Of a stretch of 64,000 bases of DNA, positions 23,503 through 34,900 are shown piece after piece. The stretch is taken from positions 744,001 to 808,000 of the forward strand of contig CM066300.1 in assembly GCA_033807695.1 (NCBI GenBank). The letters are read 5' to 3'. A program made the position numbers and the translations under genes. The DNA is from Daedaleopsis sinensis. Taxonomy: Eukaryota; Basidiomycota; Agaricomycetes; Polyporales; Polyporaceae. Numbering within the stretch: position 1 is the first letter of the stretch; every line of letters begins with the position of its first letter. The notes beneath the pieces are model-generated. The model did not search any database. It had not been told where the DNA came from and saw only the letters and a program-made list of their open reading frames with translations.

Positions 23503-24808
23503 TCAGAACGTGGAGAGCGTGATCGGGCCCGCAGGCGAGCGCGGCTCGAACTCGCGCGGACAGCGCAGCTGGAAGTCTGTCGGGCACCACACATCAGCAC
23601 CCAATCCAACCCAACCCAGCATCACACAGCACAAAGCGAAAAGGCACTCACCACCGTTCCTGATAACAGGGTTCGCGCGGCGCACGCGGCGCTCCTCCTC
23701 CTCGCGCTCGAGCTCGAGCTCGTACGGCGCCTTGCGCCCGGGGATGCGGCGCGCGTCGTACCCGGGCACGGGCTTCGGCGCCCAGCGCCCGCCCCCCGTC
23801 GCCTTGCAGATGCTGCTCGCGCGGCGCAGCGGGTACGCGTCGAGCGCGCCGGGCGAGAGCTCCGCGTCCAGGATGTGCGCGAGCGGCGTGGGGGTGCGGA
23901 GGGGGGTGGGGGGGATGCGCGGGGAGGAGGTGGGCGTGCGCCGGCGCGCGGGGAGGGCGTGCAGCGGGGAGAATTCGGGGGGTGTCGCGACGGAGGAGGA
24001 GGAGAGGGAGGAGGAGCTGGAGGCGTCGGGAGAGGACGCTTCCGGGGCGCGGACGAGGGCGATGGGGTGAGACTGGTTCACGACTGGGGCGCGGGGGGCC
24101 TTGCGGCCGTGGATCTGGAGCCAGCAGTCGTCGCAGACGCGGGCGTCGAGGACGGGGGCGTCCTTCTGCTCGAACTTGTAGATGGAGACGTTGCGCGGGG
24201 GGTAGAGGAACTCGAGGTGGGCGGTGTCGAGGAGGGGCGTGCTCTGGCTCGAGCACTCGGCGCAGTACACACCGCCGCACTTCCTGCAGTGCTGTGGGGG
24301 CAGATACGGTGAGCACGGAACAAGATGGGGAGGGGGTGGGTCTCACATGTCTGCGCTCCCAGATGGAGAACGGTTTACGGCAGAGAAAGGTATCGCAGTG
24401 GGCGGCCTGGGAGTCGGGCTGTGCGGGCAAGTCGAACCGCGTCAGTCACGTGAGACAGGCAGTGGCGCGAACGCGATGTGGAACAGCAACCAGCAGCAGA
24501 TGTGGACATACCTTCCAGAGACGCTTCGGGAGAAGGACGGCGAGGTGTTCGTTCCTTCGCGGGTGTGGCATGGAAGAGGAGGGCGCGGGGGAGGTCGCGG
24601 GCTCGGAGTGGCACGAGCGCGAGTCGAAGGAGGGGCCCAGGGAGGACGCGCGGGTGGAGGATGTGGCATCTGCATGGATGGTTAAGACGCGACGGAGTGC
24701 GTCAACGGGAGACATACCCTCAGACATGATGCTGGAGGCATCGTCCTGAGGAGGGACGCGGAGGGGTGCGAGGGCGCTGAGGCGCGAGATGGCAGTGGCG
24801 ATGGCCAT
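23503..24808 (-). CDS. FYVE zinc-finger protein
   Basis: A protein of about 340 residues from four exons, starting MAIATAISRLSALAPLR. After a Ser-rich N-terminus it has a FYVE finger: CDTFLCRKPFSIWERRH, then RRHHCRKCGGVYCAECSS with the first boundary formed across an intron, then a distal RVCDDCW pair. The RRHHCR-type basic motif is what binds phosphatidylinositol 3-phosphate on endosomes and vacuoles, so an endosomal or vacuolar membrane role is expected. The rest is Ser/Pro-rich and probably disordered, with a basic charged stretch (ELELEREEEERRVRRANP) before a last exon ending GPITLSTF. It resembles small fungal FYVE proteins of unassigned function, without a RING or lipase domain. Large ORFs on the opposite strand are shadows. 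Confidence 0.87.
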
Positions 24809-25552
24809 GGTCGTGGAGAGTTGGAGGGGAGGGGGGAGGAGGGCGCGGGGCGGGGAGCGGGCTAAAAGGGCGCGGGGGAGGGGATGGGCAGGAGGACCTC
24901 TAGCGGAGGTGTCGCGAGGAGGGCCGGGGCAGGTGACGGATCGTTAAATACGGGCGAACGCGATGCGGGCAGGGAACGCGCGCGGTCTGCCGCCCCAGCT
25001 TTGGCTGCCTCCTTCCATACACAAATAAGCTTTGGATCGTTGGTTTCAGCGCAACTTGCCGGTCTCGCGGCCTCTGCCCGAAGTATTGCCCCGGCGCCAA
25101 TCCGCGGTTTTCCCGGCCGCTGAGACCTCCGTCCCCCCGGCCGCCCGGCCACCCAATCATCGCAGTCGACCGCACGAAGCTCGCCACTGATCACTCTCTA
25201 TCATCCTGCCATCGCGCAGGCGCTGCTCTGCGCGAGACACCTCCACGTCTCATCACGCCCTCGGGGGCGTGCACTGGGCACCGCGACGACGATGCGACGA
25301 CGACGGCGCACGGGTGGCAACGAGCGGAGCGCACCGGAGGGAGCCAGGTGGAAAGAAAAGCTCCGCTGCGGACACGGAGCCTGTTAGCCGGGGGCGCTAG
25401 CGGGCCGCTTGGGTCTCGCGATCGTAGCCGAGCGCACCACGCCCCCTCGCCTCGGGTGCGCGACGCCCCTGGGTCCCACGCCCGCGGAGCCCTACCTGCT
25501 CCCACGTCAGGCGCAGGCTGCACGCACGCCGCGACGCCCGCATCCGGGGGGC
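24809..25552. other. Upstream region of the FYVE gene, no gene seen
   Basis: This includes the presumed promoter of the minus-strand FYVE gene, then GC-rich DNA. ORFs of 100-300 codons here have arginine/proline-rich low-complexity translations in several frames at once and no introns or motifs. They are treated as chance ORFs. Confidence 0.5.
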
Positions 25553-26163
25553 TCAGCGACGCTGCTGCTGCTGCCCAGCGTGCGCGCGCGTTCGGACGGG
25601 GCGCCCTCCACGTCGCCCGCGCGACGTCGTGCGCGTGCGCGCGGGCCCGATCGACGCCGCGCGGGCAAGGAAGTCGCAGTTTCGGTCGCGCGCGGGCGGG
25701 CGGCGAGCCACGCGCGTTCGCTCTAGAACGTCGACGTCGGGTGGCGGGTGGCCCCCGAGCTCGCAGCTGTCCACTGTCAACAGGCACGCGTCTGGGTTGA
25801 ATTCGAAGCCGGGCGGGGGGCAGTGGCCGTAGCGGTGGAGGGCGGGATCCCCCTGGGCGGGATCGATCGACTGGAATTGGCGCAGACTCCCGCCGACCTC
25901 CTCCCAGGGCCTCGCCTTCGCCAACTGGAACGACGCCGGCCCGTCTCCTTTCCGGTGTAAGCAGGTCCCGCGGATTCGAAGGTGGTCCAGCGTACGCACA
26001 CGCACATGTGGAAGACGTGGTCGACATCATGACACGACGTCGAGCAGAACGTGAATCTGAACAGGTCGATTCCGTCAATACCGTTATCCTTACGGAACGC
26101 TGCCCGTTGACCCTTCGCTCCTCCGACACGACCTCGACGTGCGCCCGGTGGTGAGGTAAGCAT
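25553..26163 (-). pseudogene. Frameshifted ORF relic, unknown family
   Basis: Two overlapping minus-strand frames read as one protein if the frame changes near 25945: first IDLFRFTFCSTS...DVDHVFHMCVCVRWTTFESAG, then GPASFQLAKARPWEEVGG followed by GHCPPPGFEFNPDACLLT and PPPDVDVLERTRV. The two parts look protein-like and compositionally alike, and outside the join each degenerates into arginine-rich noise. I see no splice pair that would bridge the frames, so a small indel is likely. The family is not recognised. It lies just beside the transposon at 26250. Confidence 0.35.
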
Positions 26164-26924
26164 ACAGTGCCGCCGATATCATGATGCGCCTCCCCGGGCC
26201 CGTCTAATCTGTTCTCCCAGGTTCTCCCTCCCTTAGCCTAGGTCCACGCAGGACCCCCGATAATACGCTTAGACGCCTGATCCCCATTCGTATCAAAATG
26301 GGTGCCCCGGAGGGGCGAGGCTTGAGGAAATTCGTATCAAAATGGCCCAATTTGGGGTCAATGGATGAGGAAATCTTCGTATCAGAAGTGCGGCCGGGCT
26401 AATGCATGATCCCATTCATATCAGCGCTTCTTGGCTGATGTATCGTTAGTCAGTAACTATATGATCCTAATAGATGTAAGTACCAACATAAGCGGGCGTA
26501 TATCGTTGTTATACACGGCCGATATGCTGACCACGTCTTACATAGACCTCAAATTCCGACTACTGGCGTATTCTTAAGCGCTCTCCGAGGCTCAACAGCT
26601 TAGCTTTGCACCCGTGCGTCCTTGTCGGGTCCTGAAAGAGAAATAGATGTGGTAAATGACAACAACACAGGGCATAACAGTTTCAAAAGGCTATTGAAGG
26701 CGCAAAGACTCTTTTGAAGCTCTTCGACATACCTGTAGTCGGCGGGCATCAGTAAACTAGCATTATCTCTAAACAATCTAAAAGTTCTAAATTTTTCCTT
26801 AGAGGTCTTAGGAATTTTAGAAATGTTAGAGATGCTATATCTCTCAGGTAGTAAAAGAAACTACTTCTCTCACATTTACACACATCTACAGCCATAATAA
26901 CATGAATTGTGAAGCCTCATGATG

Positions 26925-27116
26925 GGGAGGTTGTTCCGACCAGAGCAGGTTGAGGACAAAAAATGCGAAAAAAGATGCACACAGGAAGAATTAAACCAAC
27001 AACCTCCCTAGCACTGACAACCATCACACATCAACCACTGCGCCACAAGACTACATATATGTAACAAAGTAGATGGTTTATATCACCAACTTGGTTGGAC
27101 TTCAGAAAGTCGAAGT
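26925..27116 (-). repeat. 192-bp perfect inverted repeat, left arm
   Basis: Read base by base, this is the exact reverse complement of 27280-27471. Within the arm, GGGAGGTTGTTCC at the outer edge is itself partly inverted (CCAACAACCTCCC) about 65 bp further in. This arm carries the tRNA-like unit in minus orientation. Confidence 0.9.
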
Positions 27117-27279
27117 ACCTCTCCCTGCCTGGGCAGTCACTACAGTCTTCTGGGTGTTTGCTCGAGAATCTTGCTGGTGGCATGCTATGTAGGAACCTTT
27201 TTCAAGTGTGGTCATCTATAGCATTTATGCTGTTATGTTATCATCCGTAGACAGCTTCAACATTCCCCCCAGGCAGGTG

Positions 27280-27471
27280 ACTTCGACTTTCTGAAGTCCA
27301 ACCAAGTTGGTGATATAAACCATCTACTTTGTTACATATATGTAGTCTTGTGGCGCAGTGGTTGATGTGTGATGGTTGTCAGTGCTAGGGAGGTTGTTGG
27401 TTTAATTCTTCCTGTGTGCATCTTTTTTCGCATTTTTTGTCCTCAACCTGCTCTGGTCGGAACAACCTCCC
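27280..27471 (+). repeat. 192-bp perfect inverted repeat, right arm
   Basis: Exact reverse complement of 26925-27116, separated by a 163-bp spacer. The spacer itself begins and ends with imperfect inverted matches (CTGCCTGG and CCAGGCAG). A single strand could fold into a stem of about 190 bp. Confidence 0.9.
27345..27438 (+). ncRNA. tRNA-like Pol III unit, probably SINE-derived
   Basis: In the right arm, TGGCGCAGTGG (27351-27361) matches the Pol III A-box consensus. GGTTTAATTC about 48 bp later is a B-box-like element at tRNA-like spacing, degenerate against GGTTCGANNC. Runs of six T at 27423-27428 and 27433-27438 would terminate Pol III. The left arm holds the same unit facing outward on the minus strand (26958-27051). 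No cloverleaf with a clear anticodon arm can be drawn, so this is a tRNA-derived relic rather than a tRNA gene. Whether it is transcribed is unknown. Confidence 0.45.
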
Positions 27472-27847
27472 TTTTCTGATGCATGGAGACTCACTATTAC
27501 AAGCATCTAACATCATCTTATAACTACTGTTGATATCGGCTTGATGCACAAAGAGGTGGCAATCTCTAAAGGGTCTAAAGTCCTAATATTATCTAAATTC
27601 TCTAAATGTCTTCTAAGCGCACTAAAACCTCTAAATTAGAGTTTTTAGGGTGTTTAGAAGAAATGAAGGTTTACTGATGGGCGCCAAACTAAGGCCTAAT
27701 CATCAATTCGTATCAAACTGGCCGAAAATGGAGGCTTCAGGTGGTATTCGTATCAAGATTACCATAAAAGGCAACATATCAAAGTGGCAAAAATCGCGGA
27801 TTTCTGGATCAGGCCTCTGAGGGTATTATCGGGGGTCCTGTCCGCGC

Positions 27848-30800
27848 TGAGTCTTGTTTGCTGGCTATGATCCGCACAACGGGATATTCGAGCTGTCGGG
27901 ATTCGGGATCCACCCAGAGGCTCGGACGACCTCGACCTGGATCCTCATGAGCTCAAACAGTGGGCCTTGGGAGACACGCCGCGACCGCGCAGATCTAGCC
28001 TAAGCTATAGTCGCAATGTCATAGCAAGCCATATGCATACGTATACATCTGTATACATCCGTATGTTCCCATCAATCATATCAATATCGTCCTCTCCAGA
28101 TGCCCATTGCCAGGGCCACCCTGTTCACGTTCATTACCGCTCCCTGCGCGCGCCCGGACAACTCCAGCCCCCTCCAGTAAGTACCGTAATAATAAGACTC
28201 TAACTTACTTGGGGCCGCTCGCCTCGGGCCTCAGGCTCGCCGCCATGTAACGTTGTAAGCATGCAGAGACTCCGAGATGCGCAGAACTCTCAAACGACAG
28301 CACGGCGACCAACACGCGCGCGCAGGCTGAGGCTAGTCTGAGTGCGTGCACACTGCACACTGCACGCGAGTAGATACTAGATAACCGGTCGCCACCACGC
28401 CCTTGCCTCCGTGACCGCTCCCACACTAGCACTAAGTAACTCTCTAGATCTTCCTTCCTGAATCCAGGTCTGCCTGAGTGCTCGTTGCACCGCGCACGCG
28501 CAATCATCGACATCAATTGCAGCAACGCACGCCCCGCAAGCAGCTAGCTCGCCCGTTTACATTATACATACCGCGCGACTCCGACCGTGGAGGACGGCGG
28601 CGCAAGTGGCAAGTGGCGTCGGAGACGTGCGCGACGGCCATCAAACCGCGTCCGGATCGGTCCTGGTCTGCTTTCCTGCTTTCCTGGGACCTGCGCCGCC
28701 GCCCGCCAGATCTGGCGGTGCTGCGTAGCAGTGTGCAGTGTAGATCTATAGAGGAGAAGTCCGAGTCCGACTCGTCTCAGTCTCGAGTCTCCAGTATTCA
28801 TAGCGGTGCGGTCTCGCATTCAGCGTTCAACGTTCAGCGGCTATTTGCCCGACGTGGATGCCTCGGCGACACCGTGGCCCCTCGTGACCCCGGCTCGAAC
28901 GTACGCGCACGCGGCTCGACGAGGTGCTCCCGCCCGGCGGCGCATACGTATATGGAACGGAACGCCACCAGCAGCACGGCCCCGGGCCCGATCGCTCGTC
29001 TGAACCTTCGCAGTCTGAGTGCACTGCGCACTGCTGTCAAGTTGCGGCGTAGGCACGATGTCGTCTCCGAGGCCGACTGGTGTCTCTCTCGACTATCCAT
29101 CTCTCCCCTTCGCTGCCAGCCTGCCTCAAGCTCTGATTATTGATTCACAGGACCACTTTTACGATCCGAGTCCGAGTCGGCCACGAGCTCAGAGTGCCGT
29201 CGACGCCTCAGGCCTCAGGCCTCAGGCTTCGCGCCGCCGCGTACAGCGTACAGCTTGAATACAAATACAGGCCAACTTGAATTCGAAGGAGGACATGCAT
29301 CGACTATCAGACTCAGCCGCAGAACACAGAACACGACCGCGATTTGACGCCACCTCAGGCTCTAACCACCGCCTGGAAGTCCGAAGCCCGAAGGCTGGGC
29401 CCGCACTGCGCAGCGAACCCGAAGGACGAGCGCTAGCATCCGAAGGGCCAGTATACAAGCTTACAAGGGCGACAAATGCTATCCGCGGTACCGCACCCCC
29501 GGCGTCGGCGTCGACGTCGAGGCTCGCTCCCGAGCTCGTACCCCGAGCACGCGCAGCTGGGAAGGGGAGTCAAACCCGAGGGAGTGCCTGTGGGGGAGCT
29601 GCAATCGCACATGGCATTGGAGAATGAACGTGAACGAGGGCGCGCACGGCCGACCGTCGTCGAGGCTCGCTCCCGAACACCGCCCAGCACGCGACCGGTG
29701 CCGCTCCCCGCCGCCCTCACGCACACGACATCGCACCCTAGCTGCCATCGTCAACCCCTCGAGGTCGCGCTCGCGCTCGGCAGCCCCCTCGCCCCCTCGC
29801 CCCACAGCAGCGTGGCCAAACTGACTGCCGCGCTCGGAAGGCTCGCCAGTGACTAGTGATATGTCTGCTCCCTATCCTATCCTATCCTATCCTATCCTAT
29901 CCTATCCAATCCTGACGGAGGAGGTATCCGGGGCCTGCAACATGCATCGACCCTGCCTCTGCCTCTCCGACTCGGAGCTCCAGCCCTGCCTGAAGGCCTG
30001 ACGTCCTCTTCCTTGTGCAGGCAGCGGCATACCATTACCATATCCTACGACTCCTCTAAGTACAACACCAACACGACCACGACCACGCGGCCGCGCAGTG
30101 CGAGCGCGGGGCCGAGGAGCGTCGGGCGTCCTGGACAGGGCACCGCGCTTGCCCGATCCCACTGGACATGGACGCGCTCCCGCGACCGTCGTGCGTGCGC
30201 CGCTTCCCACTAGTACTTCGAGTCCTCCAGCTGCCAGTGCCAGAGCTCGCATGTGGCGGACTCGGAGCACGAGATCCGGACCCGCCGTGCGCGTGCGGAG
30301 GCAGGCATGACGCTCCAGCACGAAGTACCTTCCTTCACTCCGTGCACGGACAAGTGCCCGCCGTTGACGTTCGCGCGCGAGCCTCGAATGGCTTATTGCG
30401 AACGCGAGCAGGGGCCTGCGAGGCAGCAGGCCTAGGAACCATACGCACGCGAGTAATGCCGTCCAGGCACTCGCTCGCACCTCCGTCACGCTCGCGGTCG
30501 CGCGTGTCCGAGTTGTCCGAGGAAAAGTATGTACGTACCACGACATCCATGCGCCACGCGGCGTGCGGCGCGATATGTCCACTCGGAAGCTCTGCCCGCA
30601 GGCCATGGCCATGGCCAGCAGCAGCCAGCAGCTTCTCCTTCTGAGCATTTGCATTGTACGATGCGGCGGGAGAAGAGCTCAGCGCTCAGGGTCCCGGTAG
30701 CCCGCGGCCGGAGCCTCAGCTTCAGTGCTTCGTGCGAGTACATGGCATGATGCAGGGTAGCCCGACGTCGGTCCTATCGCGCGCGACGTGGTAAGTGGCT

Positions 30801-31971
30801 GTCACTGCGCGCGCATAAGTACGTACACGACATACGTATCCGGTATTACAATGTCAACGTCAACGTGCACTCGTCGATGCCCCTCGCGCGCCCCGCGCGT
30901 CGAAGCCTCGTGCACGGCGCGATATGTTACCACCAAGTACCATGGCCACGTTCGGACCGGGCAGAAGGCGAAGGTTCGAAGGCTGGGGATCCGGATTGGA
31001 TACTCAGACATACTGTACACACGGTCGACGCGCGCGTGCATAAGTAATCATCCCACATTCCCGGACCCGAAGCACGCGATTGGCCCGCGCCTGGCGTGCC
31101 TTCGCGCGGACCAATCGGCGACGCGGCTGCAATCCGCGCGGCCGCGTACCCTCAGGCTAACGTTAACGTTAACGTTACCGTACTATGACCTACTGCTGTT
31201 TACACTCTAGCTAGGCCTCGCTGTCAGGGACTCGTACTCAGGCCTCAGGGCTGCTCCGCGGCGTGTTGATGGCACGTACATTGAATATTGAGCGCTGAGC
31301 TCGGGCATGCATTTGCAACGCGTACGTAGAGTACTGATCAATTGCAAGTAGCCGGCGGGCGCGCCTGGAAGGACGTACCGGACTGAGTTGAGCACGGCGG
31401 GGCGCGCGAGGTAAGTAAGGACACGCAGGGCTCGCGCGCGCTGCCTGTCCCTGACAGCACTAGTGGCATCAGTAGTTTAAAGGAGTGACAAGCCCTGACT
31501 GAGGCCCGAGGCCTGAGGACTCGGAGGAGCACTTGAAAGTTGAGACGGCGTACCGGGAGCCCATGGCCAGCTGCAGCGTAGGGAAGTACTTTGACTTATT
31601 CCGCAAAGCGTGCCCACCCTCAGACAGCTCGCTCTCGTAACCCGTCTCCAACGGTCAACCTGTCAAAGTAGCGCGTCCAGGACCAGGACCGTGATGCGAC
31701 GACATTGAGCCTGATCCCGACCATCCGCGTCTCCATGCGTTGAATAGATGTAGATGCCGGAGACTGGAGAGTCTAACAGAATAAGTACTAGTACTAGCCC
31801 GCGGCTCGGGCTCGGGCTGATAAGTAGTGAGCGAGCGTCCGGCGAATTGCTTCGCACTAGCATTAATTAGTACGGACCGCGAACAGACAGGCTTGCAATG
31901 TTGCATCAGATCCATAGTGGACGTCAACGACAGAGTGCGAGCCCCCCCGGCCATCACCAGCACCAGTCATA
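27848..31971. other. 4.1-kb gene-free region
   Basis: No gene supported. Many ORFs of 60-250 codons occur, but their translations are arginine/proline/serine-rich, overlap in several frames and lack intron chains or domain motifs. The DNA is full of short direct and palindromic duplications (CCTCAGGCCTCAGG, GTTAACGTTAACGTTA near 31165, TACTAGTACTAG) and one CCTAT microsatellite. Similar texture occurs at 7000-10900. Confidence 0.55.
29871..29907. repeat. CCTAT microsatellite, seven units
   Basis: Seven uninterrupted copies of CCTAT followed by a degenerate unit. It is the only clean pentanucleotide array in the window. The unit does not match a telomere repeat. Confidence 0.9.
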
Positions 31972-34900
31972 TCATATCCCGAGCCAAGCCCGCTCAAGCA
32001 CAGCGAGCAGCATGCCCCGCTCGACCTCGCCCATGCCCATGCCCGCCTCGGCCGCGTGGAGATATCCCACTGGGTTGGTGTCGATCGCTGGAGTGCCCGG
32101 GTCGTCCATGTCCACGTCCGCCTCCACTCCGCATGCATTCGGAAGCTGAGTGGGAGTACCTGAAGATGGAGACGAAGACGAAGACGAAGACGGAGTACGC
32201 AATGGAGAGGTAGCAGGAGACGGAGACGAAGAACCAGCCGGAGACGACGACGCTGCAGCGGAGGTTGTGCTGAGTGACGATGGAGGCGGACGCGTGCGCC
32301 GGAGCAAGCCCACCAGGGCATCGTACACCGCCTGCTCGGCCGCCGTGTCCGCAGTGAGAGTGCGTGTGTGTGCGCACGCGCGTGCATCCGGGGTCGCGCT
32401 GGCGCTGGGCGTGTCGGCGACAGAGGGCGTCGACGCGAGCGTATCAGGCGAAGCCGCAGGACTCCCGATCCCAGTCCCAAACGCAGGTCCAGATCCAAAT
32501 CCAGAGCCAGAGCCAGAACCAGAGCGACCATCAGCACCAACACCAGCACCAGCAGGGCACCCAGCAGCAGCACGAGCCATCGGAAACCCAGACCCAGACT
32601 CGGATTCGTCCCCGCGAGGCAGCACCCGCTGCAGCACCGCGCACAAGTACCACAGCACGTCCTTCCGCGCCAGCCTCTCCATCCTCTCCAGCCGCATCTG
32701 CTCTACATCGACGCCGACGTCGACTACATCTTCTTTGGGTCCTGGTCGGCCGCGTCGATCTCCCGGGCCCGCCCCGTCGCCGTCAACGGCTCCGGCTCCG
32801 GCGCGCGCACGGCCAGGCAATTTGGATTCTTCGTGGGACACTGAGCAGGCCTGCCACGGTCCCGGACCTGGCACGCGCGCGGGGGCGGGGGCGGTCTCCC
32901 CGGGCGCACGTCGGACGTTTTCGCGGTCGTGCTCGCGCGCACTTGCACGCGCGCGCAGGGTTTCGCCGAGGTTTCCGGGCCCCGGCTCCCCGCGGGCGTG
33001 TGCGTGAGCGTGGGTGTGGGTGTGCGCGCGGTGTGCTTCCGAGTCTAAGATGCCGGAACGTCAGTACTAGTACTAGTGCTACTGATGCATCTGCGTCACG
33101 ATGCAGATGAACACGGAGATGGAGACGGAGGGGGGATGGGGGGAGATGGGAGAGGGAGATGCAAAGGACGTGCCTGCTCGCGTAGAATCGTCGCCCAAAT
33201 GCACGCATAGGACCTCCGCGAGGCCGGGGAACCGCACCTGCTGACGGCGGCTGCGCAGGAGCTGCGCGGGGGCGTCGGGCCCGGGGCGGCGGAGACTACC
33301 GCTGCCCGTCCAACGCGCGGCGGCATTTCTGGCCTCGTCGCCAGATTCGGGCCCGTCGTCCTCACGCGCACGCTTTCGCGCAGTATCCTTGGGCTTGGAT
33401 ATCGGTGTATCCGGGGACACCTGAGCGGCGCCACTGCTGCCGCTGCTGCGCGCGGGGTACGAGTGCGAGTGCACATCGGCCGAAGGTCCGTCTGCACTTG
33501 CATCCGCGCGTGTGCGGTACAGACCTGCGTGCGCGCGCGACGGATACAGCTTCTCGACTTCGCGGACGCATTCGAGCGCGAGGAGCGTTTTGACGTGGCG
33601 GGCGCCAGGAATAGCTATAGCCTGCGCACTCTCTGTCCCCGAGCGCAGCTGCAACGCGTCGGCGCGCGCAGCCGGAGAACCGGGGAGGACGCCTTCGAGC
33701 ACAGCGAGCGTGTCTGCGAGGAGCGCGAATAAGCGCGGCCGCAGATCGACGGCGGCGAGAGGTGGTGCGTCGCGTGCGCTGGGTGCGTGCGTGCGCGTCC
33801 TGCTGCCACTGGGGCCGGGATTGGGACTGGGATTGGCATTCGGCACGAGACACGAGGAGGCGAACCCTTCCGATGCGGGGGCGAAGGAGCGCACTATAGG
33901 AGTTAGAACGAGCGCATATAGCCCGCCGAGAAGCTCGTCGATGGCGGTCGTAGCGTCCGTCCGGGGCTGCAGGGTATTGATTCGGCCAGCCGCGGATTTC
34001 CGGCTGGCTTTGGCTCGGGCTTTCAGGATGGATGCGTGGTGCGCCGACAAGCTTGGAAGGACGGTTGAGACGATACAGCCTAGCGACGCGGTGAGCGCGT
34101 CGATGATTGCGGTTGGGTTTTGGATAGTGTCTTCAGTCGAGCGAGGGCCAGAACCGGAACCAGAACCAGCGCTGTGCGGGTGCAGACTTGAGCTGGAGAC
34201 GCAGGGACGAGATACTAGAAGGTCGAGGACCAGCGCAATCGCGCGTAGAGAGCGGACGGTCGTCGAGAGCAGCAAGTCCACGGAGACCGAAAGCGGGTTT
34301 TCGGGGAGCATGTCCGCCATGACGTCGAACGCCTCGAGGGCGGCCTCGACGCGGGAAGCAGTCGGGACTCCTATGCACGAAAGAGGGATGATTAGCGTAC
34401 GCTCTCGGGCTCGGGCTCTCGCTTCGCACTGCACCCAGACGGCCAGCCCGGGGGGGAGAAGACGACAACCCGGACGCGCGGGACGGCGGGCGTTAGGCAA
34501 TAGGCAATAGGGTGCGCTGCGCGCACTTCGCCCGATGCACATGCGATTCGGGCACAATGTCGATGCCCAACTGAGGACTCGCGTAGATAAGTAAGTCTAA
34601 ATGAAAGCTAGATGCTCCGGTGCCGTTACGCAATGCCATCGGGCTAGAATCCTGCCATGACATAGTACGGAAGAGAGTTGCATGGGAGCCAAGCAGACGT
34701 ATGTGAGAAGCCACGTATGATCGTTGAATGGCGAACCCAGCACAGAGCCGCACAGCAGGCCGCCCGACACTCGTATGTCGCCGGGCGTATGTTCTCCGAG
34801 GACATGAGTCCCCGGACATAGACCGGGCTATACGGTGATGTATGTTGGCAGCTCCGGATGATATTGCAGATGGACGGAATGAACTTTCTCTCGAGCGTGA

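Larger units (their letters stand above)
26741..27685. mobile_element. Second-level inverted element nested in the 26250 element
   Basis: GGCGGGCATCAGTAAAC at 26741 is inverted at 27669-27685 (two mismatches). Inside both ends lie stretches of CTCTAAA/TCTAAA repeats. It has no coding capacity and encloses the perfect inverted repeat at 26925-27471. No convincing target-site duplication was found, so the exact ends are tentative. Confidence 0.5.
26250..27839. mobile_element. Non-autonomous DNA transposon with 34-bp TIRs and nested insert
   Basis: A 1,590-bp AT-rich island in GC-rich DNA. The termini are inverted: AGGACCCCCGATAATAC at 26250, and its reverse complement ending at 27839, extending to 34 bp with three mismatches. 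The flanks GTCCACGC (26242-26249) and GTCCGCGC (27840-27847) are an 8-bp target-site duplication with one mismatch, which suits the hAT or KDZ superfamilies. Near both ends the motif TTCGTATCA (or close variants) recurs about seven times in the same orientation, as subterminal sites. No transposase is encoded. Confidence 0.75.

Noticed and set aside
22577..23590. 337-residue minus-strand proline/leucine-rich ORF
   Set aside because: It arises from a stop-poor G-rich minisatellite region, with several overlapping frames equally open and no start-intron-domain structure.
23224..24312. 362-residue plus-strand ORF
   Set aside because: It is antisense to the FYVE gene, whose zinc-finger motifs and splice sites are convincing; the plus-strand text is low-complexity Arg/Gly/Ala.
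25191..26129. 312-residue minus-strand ORF
   Set aside because: Its text is arginine/alanine-rich throughout. The other two minus frames contain more protein-like segments, reported as the frameshifted relic.
31155..31180. GTTAACGTTAACGTTA array as a telomere-like repeat
   Set aside because: Too short and unlike TTAGGG-type fungal telomeres; treated as a simple sequence.
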